Of a DNA stretch of 64,000 nucleotides, positions 1 through 8,702 are shown one piece after another. Numbering within the stretch: position 1 is the first letter of the stretch; each line of letters begins with the position of its first letter. The notes under the pieces are model-generated. The model ran no database searches. It was not told where the DNA came from and saw only the letters and a program-made list of their open reading frames with translations. Source of the stretch: an uncultured Flavobacteriales bacterium (lineage in GTDB: Bacteria; Bacteroidota; Bacteroidia; Flavobacteriales_G; Salibacteraceae); the NCBI GenBank assembly GCA_937121175.1, contig CAKZKD010000012.1:166415-230414 (forward strand). Reading direction: 5' to 3'. A program made the translations under genes and the position numbers.

Positions 1-2
1 TT

Positions 3-116
3 TCTTTAGATGCTTCTTTTGCAGAATCAACATCAGCTGTGCTAAGTACGGAATTCCATGAAGCGGGCAAACTATTTGAAGCGGATTTTCCGAATAAATT
101 ATCGAACATTATGTAG
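3..116 (+). CDS. 3' end of an unidentified gene
   Basis: An open frame enters from the left edge and ends at TAG 114-116, giving the last 37 residues of a protein that finishes ...FPNKLSNIM. I do not recognise the family. It overlaps the convergent DUF547 gene tail-to-tail by 8 bp, so it is either a real gene end or a chance open frame; the natural amino-acid composition favours a real one. Confidence 0.4.
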   Translation, partial: SLDASFAESTSAVLSTEFHEAGKLFEADFPNKLSNIM

Positions 117-810
117 TTATTTGAGCAGCAAAGTTATTCGTGTTGGTGGTCCAATCGTATTTTAAAAAACCAACTTTCGGAAACTCGTCTGGAGCTAAAA
201 TTTGATACTTCTTCATCATTTCTATTAAACCTCCAAAACCCTTAAAATCACCAAGATACCACAAGCATAACCGAGGAACTAAAATGGACTTATCGTGCTT
301 TTTAAAACAAACCGTTTCGTGAAGATATAATTTGGTTCTACTGTCTAACTCTTCATTCAGATTTTCTACGGAAAAAATAAATATCGGTGGACAACTGTTT
401 GCGCCACAATTTAGGGCAAAGTGTAATCTATAATCAATTGCTGAAACTCTTGCCTGTTTTTCAAAATCAGAAACAGAAATACACCTTAGGTAACCTAACG
501 CCAATTTGCTTTTAGAACCACGCAAAATTCCATGTTCTATTTCATCCAAGGTCAATGACTTATCTTGAAAATGAACAATTTGTTTTGAGTAATCTAACTT
601 TTTTTGCTTATTGAGTTCAAGCAGAACATAGGCGTTGTAAAGATTTATCCAAAACACCTTTTTAGCGGTATCCGTCGAAATTTCTTGAAGAAGCTCAGAA
701 GAATGGATTTCACCAAGCGCAGATGTCAATTCTACGCAATCGTTACCAATTTTGGCGCGATGTACAAATTTCTTAGAAAGCTCAATTAAATCCACCAAAC
801 AAAGGTGCAC
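109..810 (-). CDS. DUF547 domain-containing protein
   Basis: A 233-residue protein of the DUF547 family. The family hallmarks are visible: FWINLYNAYV (residues 53-62), IEHGILR (about 91-97) and HFALNCGANSCPP (from His130), an arrangement with His/Cys that resembles a cysteine-hydrolase-like fold; no activity is established. There is no ATG: the best start is GTG at 810, since an in-frame TAA lies only eight codons further upstream. No signal peptide is seen at this start, although many family members are exported. It lies 47 bp behind the BT_3928-type gene on the same strand and is probably co-transcribed with it. Confidence 0.8.
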   Translation of the reverse strand: MHLCLVDLIELSKKFVHRAKIGNDCVELTSALGEIHSSELLQEISTDTAKKVFWINLYNAYVLLELNKQKKLDYSKQIVHFQDKSLTLDEIEHGILRGSKSKLALGYLRCISVSDFEKQARVSAIDYRLHFALNCGANSCPPIFIFSVENLNEELDSRTKLYLHETVCFKKHDKSILVPRLCLWYLGDFKGFGGLIEMMKKYQILAPDEFPKVGFLKYDWTTNTNNFAAQITT

Positions 811-857
811 AACATCATTTTCTAATTCGGTCTCTTAACCGACAAATCAAAAATTGG

Positions 858-2213
858 CTATAAAGATTTTAATTCTTCCTTGCTTGGTAAGTCATTGTAG
901 TGCCATTTTTTTACCACTACTCCATTTTCTAAATAGACTAACCCAGGATTTGAACGAATAATGGTTTTTAGCATAGTCGCATCACCATTCCAAAAATCAA
1001 ATGCTAATTGATGATTGTGTCTAAACTCATTTACTTGTTTGTATCCAGATGCTGTTATTCCTACCCACAAAGCACCACTTTCAATTGCAGAGGTGGATAG
1101 AGCAACTAATTCTGATTGCGGCGCATCACTCGTTTTTTCAATATCGTAAGTAATAACCATAAAAGCTTTTGCTGCGGATAAAAGTTCAGGAGTTTTATCG
1201 TTACCGTCAGCATCCATAATAAAGAAATCGTGTATCGGAGGCTCGTATCCATCCTTTAACTTCACTTGTTTGGTTAGGTCTGAGTTCATTTCATAAGATT
1301 CATTTTCCCACCATTTACCAGCTATGTATTCCTTATCGGTCATTTCCTTGTTTTCGCCAGATTCTTTGTTGACAAGTGTGTAGATGTAACCGAATTTAGG
1401 CCCTTCTAACCCTAACTCTTCCGCCGACTTCATTCCTTCCGATATGCTTTTCCCTTCTGCGTAAGGTCGGTAATCTTTTGCAGGCAAGTGCTCGATACAC
1501 CAAAACGAAAACCCAAGTGCCAATACCAATACCCAAGCTGCTGTTGGCCATTCAGCATTTTCGATGCTCAATAATTTCCTAGCCGCTAAATAGCCACCAT
1601 AGGCAATAACAGTAAACAAAAGAGGGAAAAACCATCCAAAAACCCAACTAAAGAAAACTACAAAAAGCAAGGAGAGTGGAAAAAATGCCTTATCCTGATT
1701 GAATGTATTGGGCTTTATTTTGCCTTGCATAAAGAAAATAGGTAATAAGAAAACCAGCAAAACCATATCCTTTGCAAACGATTCCCAAGGTGTTAAACTT
1801 CTACCAACACTTCCTTTCAGTGCGTCTCCAAAGCAGCCACAATCGGTTACACAGGTTACCGACTTCTGAACTTCAACTCCATTTTCGATAATGGAATAGG
1901 TTCCTGAAGGATCGCAAGTTGCAGTATAGGCAGTAAGCCAACCAAAGAATAATGTAAGAATGAGCAAAGACCATGACGCTAGCCTAATTTTTGCTCCGAA
2001 CAGAATCGCACATCCCAAAATAATTTCGGCAACACAAGCCAAAATTGCAAGTGCCAACGCCCAAGGTTCAAGAAAGGGTAAATTTAGTGCGCTTTCCGCA
2101 AAATACTCTTCTAGTTTGTATGAAAATCCAAGGGGGTCATTGGCTTTGATTAATCCTGAAACAATAAAAAGCGACCCTACAAATAATCTACAAAAACCTA
2201 TGATGTACTTCAT
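858..2213 (-). CDS. BT_3928 family DoxX-type membrane protein
   Basis: A 451-residue integral membrane protein. The first ~150 residues form a DoxX-like four-helix bundle (LFIVSGLIKANDPLGFSYK is typical) containing a conserved Cys cluster (TCVTDCGCFGDALKG, about residues 120-135). Further transmembrane segments follow to about residue 240. The C-terminal half is soluble and ends in a thioredoxin-like strand (LVYLENGVVVKKWHYNDLP). The length and two-part layout match the Bacteroidota BT_3928 family; its function is not established, though DoxX-type proteins are linked to redox and sulfur chemistry at the membrane. Confidence 0.85.
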   Translation of the reverse strand: MKYIIGFCRLFVGSLFIVSGLIKANDPLGFSYKLEEYFAESALNLPFLEPWALALAILACVAEIILGCAILFGAKIRLASWSLLILTLFFGWLTAYTATCDPSGTYSIIENGVEVQKSVTCVTDCGCFGDALKGSVGRSLTPWESFAKDMVLLVFLLPIFFMQGKIKPNTFNQDKAFFPLSLLFVVFFSWVFGWFFPLLFTVIAYGGYLAARKLLSIENAEWPTAAWVLVLALGFSFWCIEHLPAKDYRPYAEGKSISEGMKSAEELGLEGPKFGYIYTLVNKESGENKEMTDKEYIAGKWWENESYEMNSDLTKQVKLKDGYEPPIHDFFIMDADGNDKTPELLSAAKAFMVITYDIEKTSDAPQSELVALSTSAIESGALWVGITASGYKQVNEFRHNHQLAFDFWNGDATMLKTIIRSNPGLVYLENGVVVKKWHYNDLPSKEELKSL

Positions 2214-2291
2214 AACTAACCAATTTGGAAGTGTAAAATTAGCTAAGGAAGTTAAGTACGAACTTGGTTTAACAAACCTTTATGAATTCAA

Positions 2292-3218
2292 TTATTCGTA
2301 GGTTATTCCCACAAATCGAATGTTATTTGCCAAGTTGGTTTGTACCGTTCTGGAATACTCCAATTGTTCTGGCCCACTAGTGTGTGATTGTCCTTGCTTG
2401 CCTGCTAAATCAATATTTTCAAATACTTTAAGAATGTCCAACTCTAAATTGATGTAAGTCGTTTGTCCTTCTCGAACCTCAAACTCCCCTGTTTGTAAAA
2501 TTACCTGACGGTACAATTCGCTGAATCCAGTATGGTAGAAAAATGACCTATCGTAGTCGCCTGTGCTATCAATATCGATCCTTCCATCTAGGGATAAGAA
2601 TTTGTACTTCGCTTCCCAAGTCCAATCCATTCCATTAAAAGTGGTATTCAAGGGATGTTCAGCCGGGTAATCATTTGGTCTGTATTCTTCATTTAAAACT
2701 GGATCAACTCCGCAGCCAAAATATAAGGTGGAATACGTACCTGGAACTAATTCCCCTTCAATTTTGTGATCGTAAATTTTTCGGGTTTCACTGAATAACG
2801 TAGAGGTATCATAATCGATTAATTCCACATCGGTTATCTCATATTTTTCTAGCGTACTAGTCCCTACTTGTACATTGGAAACAAAATATTTGAATAGCGT
2901 GAACTCTAAATTTCTGCCTTGTTGGTCTTTGTAGTTCTTAGACAGATACAGGCGTTCCCCATCAACCAAAGGGATAATATTAATTTCAACTTTTTGAAAT
3001 TTAGCTTCTTGAGAACTGTCAGGATCACAAGTATCTCCAACACAAGGTGGGGTTATTGGTGTTGGCTTTTCTCCATAGGTACATCGAGAATTGTACTTAG
3101 CTGCAGGATCGTAATTCAATGCTTCTGGGTCAGTGCAGCCTTCCTTTGGTTTTGTACAGCTGAATAGTACCAATGCAAGTAGAGCAATAATTTTAGTGTA
3201 TCCAAATAGTAATTTCAT
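2292..3218 (-). CDS. MbnP family lipoprotein
   Basis: A 308-residue lipoprotein. The N-terminal hydrophobic segment ends in a lipobox (LVLFSC, Cys at about residue 21). Next comes the marine-Bacteroidota motif CTDPEALNYDPAA...C, often found at the start of surface proteins. From about residue 70 it has the MbnP-like domain (NLEFTLFKYFVSNV, YSTLYFGCGVD, GMDWTWEAKYKFL). MbnP proteins bind copper and usually pair with a MauG/MbnH di-haem peroxidase. No such partner lies next to it here, so copper binding is family knowledge rather than something the locus shows. Confidence 0.85.
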   Translation of the reverse strand: MKLLFGYTKIIALLALVLFSCTKPKEGCTDPEALNYDPAAKYNSRCTYGEKPTPITPPCVGDTCDPDSSQEAKFQKVEINIIPLVDGERLYLSKNYKDQQGRNLEFTLFKYFVSNVQVGTSTLEKYEITDVELIDYDTSTLFSETRKIYDHKIEGELVPGTYSTLYFGCGVDPVLNEEYRPNDYPAEHPLNTTFNGMDWTWEAKYKFLSLDGRIDIDSTGDYDRSFFYHTGFSELYRQVILQTGEFEVREGQTTYINLELDILKVFENIDLAGKQGQSHTSGPEQLEYSRTVQTNLANNIRFVGITYE

Positions 3219-3346
3219 CTTTTCTCTTTTTTACAAAACGTTTCGTTTAAGAATCGGTTTGTTATGTTTTCTCCTTGTTTTCCTCTATCGTGAAAGTAGA
3301 GCAATTTAGCCCATATAATGTGTAGCCAATGTTACATTTAAAGAAA

Positions 3347-4045
3347 TTACAAAAGCATTTCTAATTCACTTAAATGATAAATAGTATTTGCATCCGCTAC
3401 TTTTTCATGCTCTCGGTGCGGGTCAAAGTGAATAGCTTTCCAGCCAGCATTCTTACCACCTTCGATATCCGCGACAACATCATCACCAATAATTATACAC
3501 TCATGAGACTTTGCTCCTGTCTGCTCCTCGGAATATTTAAAAATTTTAATATCTGGTTTTTTGGCAGCAGCAGCTTCACTGGTTATTATGGATTTAAAAT
3601 AATCTAATAGTTTCGATTCTTTTAACTTAACATGCTGTACTTCTTCAAATCCATTTGTGATAATGTGTAATTCGTATTTTTTAGATAGATATTCCAATAT
3701 TTCGTGAGAGTGGTCAAACAATCCAACTTTATAAGGGCTATGCTCAATGTAATACTTGCCAATTTCAACACCTAAACTGTCGGACTGAATACCAAAAATT
3801 AAAAGGACTTTTTCGAACCGACCGTACCTTAACTTTTCTTTACTCAAGTTTCCGGTGCGATAGGCCTCCCACATTTGTTCATTTATTCGTTCGTAGGTCG
3901 TAATAAAATCCATCACTGAACGCACACCCCGGTTGGCCAAATTCATTTTATTATAAATTTCGGTAAGCACTTCTCTGCTGTTAGATTTAAAGTCCCATAG
4001 CGTGCGGTCTAAATCGAAAAATACATGTTTGATGTTCTTATACAT
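3347..4045 (-). CDS. YjjG family noncanonical pyrimidine nucleotidase (HAD)
   Basis: A 232-residue cytoplasmic HAD phosphatase. Motif I is FFDLDRTLWDF (residues 9-19, nucleophile Asp11, with Leu-Asp-Arg instead of the commoner Phe-Asp-Gly), motif II is the ITNGF segment, motif III is AAAAKKPDIKIF and motif IV is IIIGDDVVADIEGG. The family dephosphorylates (d)UMP, dTMP and modified pyrimidine nucleotides as house-cleaning. It is divergent from ribD with about 60 bp between the starts. Confidence 0.85.
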   Translation of the reverse strand: MYKNIKHVFFDLDRTLWDFKSNSREVLTEIYNKMNLANRGVRSVMDFITTYERINEQMWEAYRTGNLSKEKLRYGRFEKVLLIFGIQSDSLGVEIGKYYIEHSPYKVGLFDHSHEILEYLSKKYELHIITNGFEEVQHVKLKESKLLDYFKSIITSEAAAAKKPDIKIFKYSEEQTGAKSHECIIIGDDVVADIEGGKNAGWKAIHFDPHREHEKVADANTIYHLSELEMLL

Positions 4046-4107
4046 TTTTTAAAGAAAGAGCTTTATTCATAAGACGTTCGGCAAATTAAATGAATAGATT
4101 TGATTGA

Positions 4108-5148
4108 GTGAATAATTCGGAAGACATAAGATTTATGAATCGCTGTTTTCAGTTAGCAAAAAAAGGTGCTGGACATGTTTCTCCTAACCCTCTAGTTGGT
4201 TCTGTTGTGGTGCATAACGGAAAAATAATTGGCGAAGGATTTCATAGGAAATTTGGAGGACATCATGCTGAGCCTAATGCAATCAACTCTATTTCGGATA
4301 AAAGCTTACTTCCACAAAGTACCCTATACGTAAATCTTGAGCCTTGCAATCATTTTGGAAAAACCCCACCTTGTGCCGATTTGGTGGTACAATCAGGATT
4401 TAAAAGGGTAGTGATTTCCAATACGGATCCAAATCCAAAAGTTAATTCCACAGGAATTCAAAAAATAAAAAATGCTGGCATTGACGTTACAGTTGGAGTC
4501 TTGGAATCGGAAGGACGGGTCATAAACAAACGATTCTTTTGTGCTCAAGAGAAAAAAAGGCCGTACATCATGCTAAAATGGGCACAAACAGCTGACGGGT
4601 TTATTAATCATTTACCAAATGAAAATAAAAAGCCGTTAAAAATCAGTTCCAGAAATAACCAGCAATTGGTGCATAACTGGCGAAGTAAGGAAGACGCTAT
4701 AATGATTGGGTGGAAAACCTTACTCAATGACAAACCAAAATTAAATACTCGTTTAGTAGAGGGTAAAAATCCATTGCCAATAATACTTGCATTGGGCACC
4801 GAAACACCTGACACCGCTCGTTTAATACCGTTTGAAAGCTACATTCTAATCTCTACTATAAATCCTGTCTCATTACCAAACCAAGGTAGATGGCTTCAAT
4901 CTAAAAAGAGTTTAACAGAAACATTATCCCCCCTCTTAAATCTTGGGTTAAACAGTATTTTAGTTGAAGGCGGACTAAAAACGCATGAATTATTTATCAA
5001 TCAATGTTTGTGGGATGAGATAAGAATCTATTCTTCGGAACAGAAAATAAACGTCGGAATTCCTTCACCAAAATTGAATTTATGCACTACTAATACCATT
5101 CCTTTGCCGACCCAGAACAAAGTCACTATCTTCAACACTGAAAATTGA
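4108..5148 (+). CDS. ribD: Bifunctional riboflavin deaminase/reductase RibD
   Basis: A 346-residue enzyme of riboflavin synthesis that deaminates the first pyrimidine intermediate and then reduces its ribose. The N-terminal zinc deaminase domain shows HAEPNAI (His53, Glu55) and LEPCNHFGKTPPC (Cys80, Cys89). The C-terminal reductase (from about 150) shows MLKWAQTADGFI, SRNNQQLVHNWR and the ILVEGG motif. The start is read as GTG 4108. An in-frame ATG at 4090 is closed by TGA at 4105-4107, so the only ATG option inside the gene is 4135, which would clip the conserved N-terminal helix. The 62-bp upstream gap is too short for an FMN riboswitch. The 3' end overlaps the next gene by 4 bp. Confidence 0.93.
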   Translation: MNNSEDIRFMNRCFQLAKKGAGHVSPNPLVGSVVVHNGKIIGEGFHRKFGGHHAEPNAINSISDKSLLPQSTLYVNLEPCNHFGKTPPCADLVVQSGFKRVVISNTDPNPKVNSTGIQKIKNAGIDVTVGVLESEGRVINKRFFCAQEKKRPYIMLKWAQTADGFINHLPNENKKPLKISSRNNQQLVHNWRSKEDAIMIGWKTLLNDKPKLNTRLVEGKNPLPIILALGTETPDTARLIPFESYILISTINPVSLPNQGRWLQSKKSLTETLSPLLNLGLNSILVEGGLKTHELFINQCLWDEIRIYSSEQKINVGIPSPKLNLCTTNTIPLPTQNKVTIFNTEN

Positions 5149-7250
5149 TTAAACGCGGTTGCATAGAATTCAAAGGAGTATCTACTAGTCTATTAGTACT
5201 TCTACTATTCACAACTTTTGGATTTGCCCAAATAGCAGATAGGGATTCATTTATTGAGGCGATTGAGTCCAAAATTGATATCTCGGCATTAAAAGAAAAC
5301 CCAATTGTTAATTATGGCTCAACAGACAGCCTTATAAGTATTATTGACCGTGATGCAGACAGTGTATTCCACGCGCGCTTCTTTAATTTATTGGGTCAAT
5401 TTAATTTTGAACGAGGCGATTATGCCGTTGCGCTCGAATACTTTCTTACTGGACGGAGTTATATTTCACCACTAGCTAATTCGCCTTTGTTCGCACAAAT
5501 AAGCATAAACATCGGAAACGTTTACTACAAAAATGAGGACTTTGAGTCGGCCAAAAAACTTTATAACCGCGGGCGTACACTTGCATTTGAATTCGAGAAT
5601 TTTGGTTTAGCCGCAACGGCCTCGAATAATATTGCACTGCTGCACTTAAGAAGTAAGGAGTTCGCTGATGCCGAGTTTTACTTCAAAGAAGCATTTCAGC
5701 TCCGAAAGAAATTGAATAATGGATATCTAGTTGCCCATAGTCTTCAATACCTCGGAATGCTCAATTTCCACCAAGGAAAGCTAGATAGTGCAATATACTT
5801 TTATAGACAATCGGAGCAACTAGTTGAAAACACCAAAGTTGAAAAAGAATTAAAATTACTTATTACCGTAAAAAACGACCTCGCGTTTAGTTTACTCAAA
5901 AAAAACAATGTTTCCTCAGTCAACAATAAGGTTGCTGAGGTTGAAGAGCTCTTAAAGGGAATTGATGATCAATATTTTTATTGTTCTGCAATGTATCAAG
6001 TTGCAAACATTTATTTTAAAACCAAGAAATTTGAAAAGGCGTTGGAAACAAGCAGGAATGTAATTGAAGTTGCGGGTCTTGAGAATTATTTTGATGCACT
6101 TCAGAAGGGGTATAATCTAGCCTCCCAAATTGAAGAAGAATTAGGCAATTTTAAATCGGCGGTGGTTTTATCTAGAAAAAGTCAACGAATAAAATCTAAG
6201 CTACGAAAAAACTTTACGGATAAAAAATTAGCTAACGAACGTTATGCCCAGAGCGTTTTGGGGAGTAAAAAACTACTAAACCTTGCCAATCGTGAGTCGG
6301 AGTTAAAAACCAGAGAATTAAATTCTCAACGACGCGTGACTGAATTTCTTGTTCTAGTAGTCATTATGGGCTTAATTGCTGTTCTGAGTCTTGTTTATTC
6401 GAATAGACACAAACAAAGGTCTAACAAGCAATTACTTGCTACCAACCAACTTATAGAAAAACAAAATGTGGCAATTAAAAAACAACAATTCGAATTGCAC
6501 ACAGCGAAGTCCGATCTAGAACTAAAACTTAATGAATTAAAGCAATTGACTAAGGACAATAACCAATTATTGAGCATGGTAGCGCACGATCTGCGCACTC
6601 CACTCAATTCCATAAAGGGATTAAATGATTTACTTAAAATTGAACTCCTGGAATCTGAGAATAAGAACAATCAAGATGAGCTTCAATATATCGAAATGAT
6701 AAATAAGTCAGTAAATAATATGCTTAGAATGATTGAGCAATTGTTACATTCAAAAAATTTCGATGATGGAGAAGTTCCCGTTAATAAATCAAATATCAAC
6801 CTGAATAAACTTATCCAAGAAATGATAGCTAATCATAAAAAATGGGCAAATGAAAAAAACATTGAAATCGTTGTAAATCAAACCGACACACCTACAATCC
6901 TGTTGACTGACCCCATATTGTTTGAACAAATTATTTCCAACATTCTTAGCAATGCAATTAAATTTTCTCCGCACAAGTCACAAGTAATTATTGAAATTAT
7001 TGAGAAAACAACAGTTGTTTCAATTTCTGTTAAAGATTACGGTCCTGGCTTCAGCGATTCGGATAAAGAAAAACTATTCAAACCGTATCAAAAATTGAGC
7101 GCCAACCCCACAGGAGGAGAGTCCAGTTTTGGCGTAGGCTTATCTTCTGCAAAAAAGATGTCAGAAGAACTTAACGGAAAACTTTGGGTGAAAAGTACGC
7201 AAGGAAACGGTGCAACTTTTTATTTCCAGCTTCCGAAAAAAACAGTATGA
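5145..7250 (+). CDS. TPR-containing sensor histidine kinase
   Basis: A 701-residue membrane sensor kinase of the Bacteroidota TPR-HK type. It has a signal peptide ending near FGFAQ (residue ~29), periplasmic tetratricopeptide repeats over about 80-370, a transmembrane helix near 407-425, a coiled-coil linker, a HisKA domain with the phospho-acceptor His481 in SMVAHDLRTPLNS, and a HATPase domain (NAIKFSPH as N box, DYGPGFS as G1, FGVGLSSAKKM as G2). The start is TTG 5145, overlapping ribD by 4 bp; no ATG exists before the signal peptide. No response regulator is adjacent, so it is an orphan kinase. Its stop overlaps the next ATG (ATGA). Confidence 0.9.
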   Translation: MIKRGCIEFKGVSTSLLVLLLFTTFGFAQIADRDSFIEAIESKIDISALKENPIVNYGSTDSLISIIDRDADSVFHARFFNLLGQFNFERGDYAVALEYFLTGRSYISPLANSPLFAQISINIGNVYYKNEDFESAKKLYNRGRTLAFEFENFGLAATASNNIALLHLRSKEFADAEFYFKEAFQLRKKLNNGYLVAHSLQYLGMLNFHQGKLDSAIYFYRQSEQLVENTKVEKELKLLITVKNDLAFSLLKKNNVSSVNNKVAEVEELLKGIDDQYFYCSAMYQVANIYFKTKKFEKALETSRNVIEVAGLENYFDALQKGYNLASQIEEELGNFKSAVVLSRKSQRIKSKLRKNFTDKKLANERYAQSVLGSKKLLNLANRESELKTRELNSQRRVTEFLVLVVIMGLIAVLSLVYSNRHKQRSNKQLLATNQLIEKQNVAIKKQQFELHTAKSDLELKLNELKQLTKDNNQLLSMVAHDLRTPLNSIKGLNDLLKIELLESENKNNQDELQYIEMINKSVNNMLRMIEQLLHSKNFDDGEVPVNKSNINLNKLIQEMIANHKKWANEKNIEIVVNQTDTPTILLTDPILFEQIISNILSNAIKFSPHKSQVIIEIIEKTTVVSISVKDYGPGFSDSDKEKLFKPYQKLSANPTGGESSFGVGLSSAKKMSEELNGKLWVKSTQGNGATFYFQLPKKTV

Positions 7251-8098
7251 TTTGGGTCACTTGTAGTATTCTTTCATCTTCCTTACTTTTTGTGATTTTC
7301 AAGTTATTTGAATCCAACAAAGTACATCGGTTTACAGCAGTTGTTTTCAACTACCTTTTCGCAGGTCTAACGGGTCTTATATTTTTCGAGATTAATGTAG
7401 AAAGCGTATTCAATTGTCCAAATTGCCTTTACTTTTCAACTGCATTAGGGATCGTATTTATCGCATTGTTTAATTTAATCGGCTTCGTGACTAAACATAA
7501 CGGTGCTTCTATAGCGGTTTTGGCAAACAAAATGGCATTCGTGATTCCCGTTGTGCTATCCATTCTAGTGTTTAGTGAACCTTTTCACATTCAACTACTT
7601 GTAGGCATATCCATTGGGTTATTAGGCCTGTTTTTAGCTATTAAACCGAAAAACCATTCTTCAATAAAACAGCTTTTAATATGGCCTAGCATACTTTTCG
7701 TAGGTAGTGGACTCTTAGATTTTTTATTAAAAATTGGCGAGCAATTCGTTCTGCAAACTTGGAGTTCTCCAACTTTAACAATTGCAATTTTTGCCAGTGC
7801 ATTTTTCTGGGGAAGCTTGTTTGGGATAACAAAGAAAACGTTGCAATTCAACCTGAAAAATATTAGTTGGGGTGCATTATTGGGAGTCCCAAATTTCTTC
7901 TCAATTTATTTTCTTTTCGAGGCTATAAAATCGTTTTCAGAACAATCTTCGGTAGTTTTCCCACTCAATAATGTTGGAATTATTGTTTGCACGAGCCTAC
8001 TTGCATTTCTTATTTTTAGGGAAAAACTTAGTAAACTTAATTTATTCGGAATTGCACTTTGTATTGTTTCTATTATACTACTAGGTGTCTATGCCTGA
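7247..8098 (+). CDS. EamA/DMT family transporter
   Basis: A 283-residue polytopic membrane protein with about ten hydrophobic segments in two homologous halves, typical of the drug/metabolite transporter (EamA) family. LANKMAFVIPVVLSILVF is the characteristic segment after TM4. The substrate cannot be told from sequence. ATG 7247 is chosen because it makes the standard ATGA overlap with the kinase stop; an upstream in-frame start would add a hydrophilic stretch before TM1. Confidence 0.85.
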   Translation: MIWVTCSILSSSLLFVIFKLFESNKVHRFTAVVFNYLFAGLTGLIFFEINVESVFNCPNCLYFSTALGIVFIALFNLIGFVTKHNGASIAVLANKMAFVIPVVLSILVFSEPFHIQLLVGISIGLLGLFLAIKPKNHSSIKQLLIWPSILFVGSGLLDFLLKIGEQFVLQTWSSPTLTIAIFASAFFWGSLFGITKKTLQFNLKNISWGALLGVPNFFSIYFLFEAIKSFSEQSSVVFPLNNVGIIVCTSLLAFLIFREKLSKLNLFGIALCIVSIILLGVYA

Positions 8099-8702
8099 GT
8101 TCGAAACGTATAAGACCATTAAATCTGAATCAACTGCCCTTTTCAAAGACAAGGGTTCTAAGCATTTTGGATTCAGTTATAGAGTGAACTCAGTTGAGCA
8201 AGCTAAAGAAAAAATTACCGCATTAACCAACGCTCATCCAAAAGCAAATCACATATGTTTTGGGTATCGAATAATAGACTCGGAGCATGTTATAGAGTTT
8301 TGCTCAGACAATGGAGAGCCCAGCAATTCGGCAGGAGCCCCTATTTTAGGCCAAGTAAAATCTTTTTGTGTCTTAAATACGCTAATCTGTGTTGTTCGAT
8401 ATTTTGGCGGGACAAAACTGGGCGTCTCAGGATTGATCAATGCATATAAAACCACAGCACAATTGACATTGGAAAATTCAGGAATCACCATATACGAGCC
8501 TTCTTACCGTGTTCAACTAAAGCTAAAAACAGCCGATTTCGGCAAAGTGCTAAGCTATTTATCTAAGGAAAAAATGAACATTGTAAATCAGGGTTTTACT
8601 GACAAACATGAAATCACCGTTCAAACAAATACTAAGGATTTAAACAAAATAAAGGCTAAATTTGGGTCGATTCACCTTCTAACATGGAAAAAAAACTCAT
8701 AA
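8091..8702 (+). CDS. YigZ/IMPACT family protein
   Basis: A 203-residue protein with the N-terminal UPF0029/Impact domain (HFGFSYRVNSVEQA, SDNGEPSNSAGAPIL, VVRYFGGTKLGVSGLINAY) and a C-terminal DUF1949-like domain. E. coli YigZ belongs to the family; bacterial function is unsettled. ATG 8091 is chosen; GTG 8085 would add two residues. The start overlaps the transporter gene by 8 bp and the end overlaps the protease gene by 19 bp, so the run from ribD to here is one transcription unit. Confidence 0.9.
   Translation: MPEFETYKTIKSESTALFKDKGSKHFGFSYRVNSVEQAKEKITALTNAHPKANHICFGYRIIDSEHVIEFCSDNGEPSNSAGAPILGQVKSFCVLNTLICVVRYFGGTKLGVSGLINAYKTTAQLTLENSGITIYEPSYRVQLKLKTADFGKVLSYLSKEKMNIVNQGFTDKHEITVQTNTKDLNKIKAKFGSIHLLTWKKNS

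Noticed and set aside
4046..4107. Possible FMN riboswitch upstream of ribD
   Set aside because: Only 62 bp are available and no RFN-element motifs are visible.
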